Below are positions 5,252-9,070 of a stretch of DNA of 9,070 nt, piece by piece. Each line of letters begins with the position of its first letter. Positions within the stretch are counted from its first letter, which is position 1. The stretch is from Actinomycetales bacterium Ga0077552. Lineage in GTDB: Bacteria > Actinomycetota > Actinomycetes > Actinomycetales > Microbacteriaceae. Location: assembly GCA_001464255.1 (NCBI GenBank), contig LNFD01000384.1, forward strand, positions 1 through 9,070, read 5' to 3'. The notes beneath the pieces were generated by a model. The model was not told the DNA's origin. It saw only the letters and a list, made by a program, of their open reading frames with translations, and made no database searches. The position numbers and the translations under genes are program-made.

Positions 5252-5267
5252 GCACGCGAGCGCGTGC
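5252..5267 (-). promoter_or_regulatory. palindrome in the membrane-protein 5' leader
   Basis: GCACGCG and CGCGTGC separated by two bases, a 7-bp palindrome located 14 bases upstream of the AAGGAGG ribosome binding site of the membrane-protein gene. It could be an operator or an RNA hairpin. On the minus strand TAGAGT at 5280-5275 could be a -10 box for this gene. Confidence 0.35.
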
Positions 5268-5285
5268 TCTTGCACTCTAGCGAAG

Positions 5286-5300
5286 CGGGCGCCTCGCCCG
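5286..5300 (-). terminator. short hairpin after the CDF-like gene
   Basis: CGGGCG-3 bases-CGCCCG, a perfect 6-bp stem starting six bases past the stop of the 5307-5597 gene. On the minus strand it is followed by CTTCGCTAG. It may end or attenuate transcription into the membrane-protein gene. Confidence 0.4.
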
Positions 5301-5306
5301 GGAGCC

Positions 5307-5597
5307 TCAGTCGGCGCCGCGGATGACGAAGATGTCGGTGGGCGGATTCGCATCGCCGCGCGGCGCGGCGATCTCGGGCTCGAGCACGATGTCGACGGCA
5401 TCCGGGGCGACGGCCCTGATGCCCGCACGCACCGCCTCGAGGATGGCGACGACGTCGCCGACGGGGGTGCTCGGGCCGAAGCCCAGTCGGGCCGTCACGA
5501 TGTGGCCGCCGTCGGCCAGTTCGACCGCCCCGACCGCGCCCACGCTCTGCACGCCGGCCGTCGCCAGCAGCACCTCTCGGATCGCCGATGTCTGCAT
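5307..5597 (-). CDS. stand-alone protein resembling the CDF metal-transporter cytoplasmic domain
   Basis: A 96-residue soluble protein starting MQTSAIREVLLATAGVQSVG and ending PPTDIFVIRGAD. The pattern IRxxLxxxxGVxxV, a beta-strand (IVTARLGFG), a long helix (VGDVVAILEAVRAGIRAVAP) and DIVLEPEIA resembles the C-terminal dimerisation domain of actinobacterial cation diffusion facilitator (CDF) transporters. In those proteins a similar helix ends RIRAAVP and is followed by a strand ending LEP. No membrane segments precede it, and the upstream DNA is a promoter region and divergent proC, so it is not the end of a longer transporter here. GGGAGG five bases before the ATG supports the start. It could bind metal or be a regulatory subunit; an unrelated alpha/beta fold is possible. 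The family call is from memory of the pattern. Confidence 0.55.
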   Translation of the reverse strand: MQTSAIREVLLATAGVQSVGAVGAVELADGGHIVTARLGFGPSTPVGDVVAILEAVRAGIRAVAPDAVDIVLEPEIAAPRGDANPPTDIFVIRGAD

Positions 5598-5648
5598 TCC
5601 TGCCTCCCTCGCGCGCCGTTCCCCCCGGATGATGGCTCGCGACCAACC

Positions 5649-5654
5649 TACACT
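5649..5654 (+). promoter_or_regulatory. leaderless -10 box of proC
   Basis: TACACT followed by six bases and the proC ATG, with no Shine-Dalgarno site. On the opposite strand TAGGTT (5650-5645) overlaps it and could be the -10 of the divergent CDF-like gene, so the two promoters may compete. Confidence 0.5.
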
Positions 5655-5660
5655 CGTGGC

Positions 5661-6488
5661 ATGAGCGCCTCCCTCCCCGCGATCGCGATCCTCGGCACCG
5701 GCTCGATGGGCGGCGCGATCCTGCGCGGCCTCCGGCAGCCCGGCGTCGCGGTCGACGGCCTGCGGGCGACCACGCGCTCCGACGCCTCGGCCGCGGCCCT
5801 GCGGGCGGAGGGCGTCGAGGCTCGCGGCACCGAGCACGACGCGGCAGCGAACCGATGGGCGGTGACGGATGCCCGGCTCGTGCTGCTGGGCGTCAAGCCC
5901 GCGCAGATCACGGCCCTGCTCGCCGAGGTGGGCCCGAGCCTGCACCCCGAGGCGCTCGTCGTGAGCGTCGCGGCGGGCATCACGACCGAGGCCATGCAGG
6001 CCGTCGTGCCCAACCCCGTCGTGCGCGCCATGCCCAACACGCCCGCGCTCATCGGCCGCGGGGTCACCGGGGTGAGCGGCGGGTCGCGCGCGAGCGCCGC
6101 GCACCTCGCGCTCGCCGACGACCTGTTCCGCACGGTCGGCACGGTCGTCGAGCTGCCCGAGGCGCAGATCGACGCGCTCTCGACCATCAGCGGCTCGGGC
6201 CCCGCCTACGTCTTCCTGCTCATCGAAGAGCTCACGCGTGCCGCCGAGGCGATGGGCTTCGAGCCCGACGTCGCGAGCCTGCTCGTGCAGCAGACCTTCA
6301 GCGGCGCGGCCCTGCTGCTTGAGGCGACGGGCGACGACCCGGCCGAGCTGCGCCGCCGCGTCACGAGCCCGAAGGGCACGACCGAGCGGGCGATCGCGGT
6401 GCTGCAGGATGCGCGGCTCGCCGACCTCTTCGAACGGGCCGCCCGTGCCGCGCAGGACCGCGCTCGGCAGCTGGCCGCCGGCGCCTGA
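5661..6488 (+). CDS. proC: pyrroline-5-carboxylate reductase
   Basis: Last step of proline synthesis: NAD(P)H-dependent reduction of 1-pyrroline-5-carboxylate to L-proline in the cytosol. The 275 residues match the family. The Rossmann motif is AILGTGSMGGAIL (9-21), followed by LLGVKPAQI (75-83), VVRAMPNTPALIGRGVTG (120-137), and the conserved C-terminal STISGSGPAYVFLLIEELTRA (174-194) and RVTSPKGTTERAI (233-245). All signature motifs are intact. The frame is open further upstream, but that part is antisense to the CDF-like gene; the ATG at 5661 gives the normal N-terminus and fits the leaderless promoter. It is convergent with ktrA, 12 bases between coding ends. Confidence 0.96.
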   Translation: MSASLPAIAILGTGSMGGAILRGLRQPGVAVDGLRATTRSDASAAALRAEGVEARGTEHDAAANRWAVTDARLVLLGVKPAQITALLAEVGPSLHPEALVVSVAAGITTEAMQAVVPNPVVRAMPNTPALIGRGVTGVSGGSRASAAHLALADDLFRTVGTVVELPEAQIDALSTISGSGPAYVFLLIEELTRAAEAMGFEPDVASLLVQQTFSGAALLLEATGDDPAELRRRVTSPKGTTERAIAVLQDARLADLFERAARAAQDRARQLAAGA

Positions 6489-6493
6489 GGCGC
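6481..6493. terminator. short hairpin with the proC stop codon as its loop
   Basis: GCGCC-TGA-GGCGC: a 5-bp stem whose 3-base loop is the proC stop codon. It lies between the convergent proC and ktrA genes and could act in both directions. It is short and has no T-run, so function is uncertain. Confidence 0.3.
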
Positions 6494-6500
6494 ACCCGCT

Positions 6501-7172
6501 CTAGTTGTCGAGCGAGGCGAACCGGTCGATGTCGGCCTCGGTGCCCGACACGATGATGAGGTCGTGGTTCGACACCACCGTCTGCTCGGTCGCGTAGGTG
6601 AAGGGCTTGCCGGGACTCTTCACCCCGACGACGGTGATGTTGTACTTGCTGCGCACCTGCGACTCGGTGAGCGAGAGGCCGCGGATGGGCTTCGGCGGGT
6701 ACATCTTGACGAGCACGAAGTCGTCGTCGAACTCGATGAAGTCGATCATGCGGCCCGAGACGAGGTGGGCGACGCGCTCGCCGGCTTCGGCCTCGGGATA
6801 GATCACGTGGTTGGCCCCGATGCGGGCGAGGATCTTGCCGTGCGACTGGCTGATGGCCTTCGACCAGATCTGCGGGATCTTGAGGTCGACGAGGTTCGCC
6901 GTGATGAGCACGCTCGACTCGATCGACGAGCCCGTGGCGACGACGGCGATGCTGAACTCGTCGGCGCCGATCTGGCGCAGGGCATCCAGCGATCGGGCGT
7001 CGGCCTGCACCGCGTGCGTGACGCGCTCGGCCCACTTCTGCACGAGGTTGGGGTCTTCGTCGACGGCGAGCACCTCGCGGCCGAGCCGCTGGAGCTGGCC
7101 GGCCGTGGCGGCGCCGAAGCGCCCGAGGCCGATGACGAGCACGGGAGCGTCGTGGCGGATTCTCTCAACCAA
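6501..7172 (-). CDS. ktrA: KtrA/TrkA-type RCK regulatory subunit of a K+ uptake system
   Basis: Cytoplasmic gating ring subunit that binds nucleotide and opens the KtrB pore. The 223-residue length matches KtrA. The RCK_N Rossmann domain has VLVIGLGRFGAATAGQL with GLGRFG at 15-20 and VLAVDEDP (34-41), where the acidic residue that contacts ribose is Asp38. The middle part (ADEFSIAVVATGSSIESSVLIT, PQIWSKAISQSHGKIL) is typical. The C-terminal RCK_C domain runs from about GLSLTESQVRSKYNITVVGV to the end; in some relatives it binds c-di-AMP, not tested here. The start is a TTG at 7172, supported by AGAGAGG seven bases upstream and an 8-base overlap with the last codons of ktrB, which indicates translational coupling. 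Confidence 0.93.
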   Translation of the reverse strand: MVERIRHDAPVLVIGLGRFGAATAGQLQRLGREVLAVDEDPNLVQKWAERVTHAVQADARSLDALRQIGADEFSIAVVATGSSIESSVLITANLVDLKIPQIWSKAISQSHGKILARIGANHVIYPEAEAGERVAHLVSGRMIDFIEFDDDFVLVKMYPPKPIRGLSLTESQVRSKYNITVVGVKSPGKPFTYATEQTVVSNHDLIIVSGTEADIDRFASLDN

Positions 7173-8611
7173 CGATGGGCCTCTCTTCTGCCCGGCGGAA
7201 CAGCTGCCGGCGCTGACTGGCGGCGAGGGCCGCGGCGAGGGTCACTGTACCAACGCGTCCCGCCCACATGGTGGCTGTACTTCGCGGCATCGGGCAGCTC
7301 GTTGCTCGTGAGCCCCGTCGAGAGCCCGCACGTCGCGAACGCCGAGATGACGTCGAACAACACGCGGTCGAGGGGCTCGTCAGTGAGCTGCAGGATGATG
7401 ATCGACGACGTCGCGACGATCGTCGCGCCCCACAGCACGATGCTGACCGACAGGCGCAGCACGTCGTTCGGGATGCGGCGGTCGAAGGCCTCCATGTCGT
7501 CGACGCCGCGCGCTTCGGCGACGGCCGCGAAGAACAGCACGGCGAGCGTCGTCACCTTGATGCCGCCGGCGGTGGATGCCGAGCCGCCGCCGACGAACAT
7601 GAGCATGTCGAGCACGAGCAGTGTCGAGCCGTTCATCTCGCCGATGTCGATCGTGCTGAGGCCCCCCGAGCGCGACATGATCGAGGTGAACATCGCCGTC
7701 ATGGGCCGCGTCAGGCCGTCCTGCCCGCCGAGTGTCGCGCTGTTCGACCACTCGAGCAGGGCGATCGCGAGCCCGCCGACAGCGATGAGGATGACGGTCG
7801 TCAGGAGCGTGACGCGCGCGTGCAGGGTGAGGCGCGAGCGGAAGCGCAACCAGCGCCCGAGGGCGAAGATGACGGGGAAGCCGATGGCGCCGAGGAACAC
7901 CGCGATCGAAAGCACCGAGAGCATCCACGGGTCGGAGGCGAAGCGCTCCATGCCCGGCGCGAAGGGCACGAACCCGGTGTTCGTGAAGGCCGAGAGCGAG
8001 AGGTAGAAGCCCTGCCAGATCGCCGTCCAGGGGTCGAAGCCCTCGATCAGCAGACGGGGCACGACGAGCGCGGTGATGACGAGCTCGATGACGATCGCGC
8101 TCGCCGCGACCGTGAACAGCAGCCCGCCGATCTCGCCGAGGCGCACGGCCTGCGACTCGGAGACGGGGCCGCCGTGGACGCGGGCGGCGTTCGTGTCGCT
8201 CGCCGCGATGAGCTTGGCACGCAGCCCGATGCGGCGCGCGACGACGAGGCCGAGGATGCTCGCCATCGTCAGCACGCCGATGCCGCCGATCTGCATCGCG
8301 AGGATGATGACGACGTTGCCGAAGGGAGACCAGTGCGTCGCCATGTCGACGGTCGTGAGGCCCGTGACGCAGATGGCCGAGACGGCCGTGAACACCGCGT
8401 CGGCGAGCGGGGTGCCGCCCGTGCCGCTTCCGGCGCGCGCGATCGGCAGGGTCAGCAGCAGCGTCGTGATGAGGATGAGGACTGTGAAGATGAGGATCGC
8501 GAACCGGGCGGGGGATGCCGTTGCCGATTCTCCGAGACCTGCCCACGCCCGCGCGAACGGGTTGGTGCGCTCGTCTCGACGGTTGCCGCGGATGCGGTTG
8601 CTCGTGGCCAT
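7165..8611 (-). pseudogene. ktrB: KtrB/TrkH-type K+ channel subunit, frameshifted near the 3' end
   Basis: Membrane pore of the Ktr potassium uptake system. Four pore loops are visible: CVTGL (81-85), TNTGF (210-214), SRSGG (313-317) and ATCGL (426-430), plus the gating loop GGGSASTAGGIK (341-352). The ATG at 8611 has GAGGAG five bases upstream. The frame matches the family through LTSNELPDAAKY (Tyr445, codon at 7279-7277), then loses it. The expected ending, MWAGRVGTVTLAAALAASQR to RAEERPIVG, appears from 7269 to the TGA at 7165 in another frame. Only seven bases separate the parts where homologs have about five codons, so about eight bases seem deleted from the last helix. Read straight through, the original frame runs out-of-frame across ktrA to 6803, giving 602 residues with a nonsense tail. 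Probably non-functional unless this is a sequence error. Confidence 0.85.
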
Positions 8612-8668
8612 CGACGCTCCTCACCGGCCCGCGGACCGCGTGCAATGGTACTCCCGGGCCGGGCTGAC

Positions 8669-8674
8669 TAGCCT
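8669..8674 (+). promoter_or_regulatory. leaderless -10 box of the ArsR-type regulator
   Basis: TAGCCT, then six bases and the ATG at 8681, without a Shine-Dalgarno site. The 69-base gap to ktrB also contains minus-strand TACCAT (8650-8645), a possible ktrB -10. The divergent layout would let the regulator affect ktrB, but no clear operator pair was seen. Confidence 0.5.
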
Positions 8675-8680
8675 GGTGGC

Positions 8681-9070
8681 ATGGCCGACATCTTCGACGT
8701 GATCGCCGACGCCACTCGTCGGGAACTGCTGCAGCACCTGCTCGATGCCTCGCTACGGGGTGACGGCGGCACGGGCGAGCTCAGCGTGGGCGAGCTCGTC
8801 GAGCGCATGGACGCCACCCAGCCGACCGTGTCGAAGCATCTCAAGGTGCTGCGCGACCACGGGCTCGTCACGGTGCGCGACGAGGGCCAGCACCGCTACT
8901 ACGCGGTCGACCCCGCGCCGCTGGAGGATGTCGAGGACTGGATCATCCCCTTCCTCAGCGCCGACTTCGACCCCGCGGCCGACGGCTCGCCGGTGTTCGC
9001 CGCCTGGTCGGGCGCCGACGTCTCGGGAGCCGGCAGCACGGTCGGCCGCGTGGCCGCCGACGCGTCGCAC
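8681..9070 (+). CDS. ArsR-type winged-helix transcriptional regulator (3' end beyond window)
   Basis: The first 130 codons are open and run off the window edge. The N-terminus MADIFDVIADATRRELLQHL is typical of ArsR-like regulators. It is followed by ELSVGELVERMDATQPTVSKHLKVLRDHGLV (about 34-64, helix-turn-helix with recognition helix QPTVSKHLKVL) and the wing VTVRDEGQHRYYAVDPAPL. The remaining part (WIIPFLSADFDPAADGSPVFAAWSG) extends the usual short ArsR fold. No ELCV-type cysteine metal site is visible in the HTH, so a metal-sensing role is not supported. Divergent from ktrB; leaderless start inferred. The target is unknown. Confidence 0.9.
   Translation, partial: MADIFDVIADATRRELLQHLLDASLRGDGGTGELSVGELVERMDATQPTVSKHLKVLRDHGLVTVRDEGQHRYYAVDPAPLEDVEDWIIPFLSADFDPAADGSPVFAAWSGADVSGAGSTVGRVAADASH

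Noticed and set aside
6803..7276. Continuation of the original ktrB frame into ktrA (602-residue product)
   Set aside because: After residue 445 the translation is Arg/Ser/Pro-rich and matches no channel sequence; it is an out-of-frame reading of the ktrB end and ktrA.
7268..8671. 467-residue plus-strand open frame opposite ktrB
   Set aside because: Extremely Asp/Arg/Glu/His-rich composition typical of the antisense of a hydrophobic membrane protein; not a gene.
1..9070. tRNA, rRNA, CRISPR, insertion sequence, prophage or defence-system signatures
   Set aside because: None seen on either strand: no repeat-spacer array, transposase, integrase or terminal inverted repeats. Gene content is housekeeping.

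Overview
This 9,070-base window is high-GC DNA with the strong third-position G/C bias, TGA/TAG stops and leaderless promoter style of an actinobacterium. The gene set points to Microbacteriaceae or a close relative; the genus cannot be told from sequence alone. It is ordinary chromosome: no mobile element, CRISPR array, rRNA or tRNA was seen.

Layout. 15-392 (-) encodes a small exported Ser/Pro-rich protein with an Ala-Ser-Val tail. 508-1878 (-) is a class I photolyase, preceded by a MarR-family regulator at 1931-2359 (-). A 280-base gap (2360-2639) holds the marR promoter, a strong GC-rich hairpin enclosed by a distant inverted repeat, and an AT-rich 40-bp two-tier palindrome over a promoter-like sequence. 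2640-3344 (-) encodes an OmpR/PhoB-type winged-helix regulator. Its 5' region (3345-3679) has a strong promoter, a leaderless 33-codon ORF ending in a Cys-rich peptide, and two strong stem-loops. This resembles a cysteine-responsive attenuation leader and is the most interesting structure here. upp (3715-4350, -) and tadA (4378-4845, +) diverge across 27 bases. A four-helix membrane protein (4847-5221, -) converges on tadA with one base between stop codons; upstream of it is a 96-aa protein resembling only the cytoplasmic C-terminal domain of CDF metal transporters (5307-5597, -). proC (5661-6488, +) is followed, convergently, by the potassium uptake pair ktrB-ktrA (8611 down to 6501, -). ktrB carries a frameshift near its 3' end. 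The window closes with an ArsR-type regulator (8681 onward, +), cut by the window edge.

How it fits together. Most genes are housekeeping: light-dependent DNA repair, uracil salvage, tRNA inosine editing, proline synthesis and K+ uptake. Five genes share the same start architecture, TA-N3-T followed by exactly six bases and ATG without a Shine-Dalgarno site, and the small ORF has a close variant; these are probably leaderless mRNAs. The other genes have recognisable ribosome binding sites, two of which fix non-ATG starts (GTG at 5221, TTG at 7172). All functional calls rest on motifs read by eye; no database search or RNA-folding program was run.
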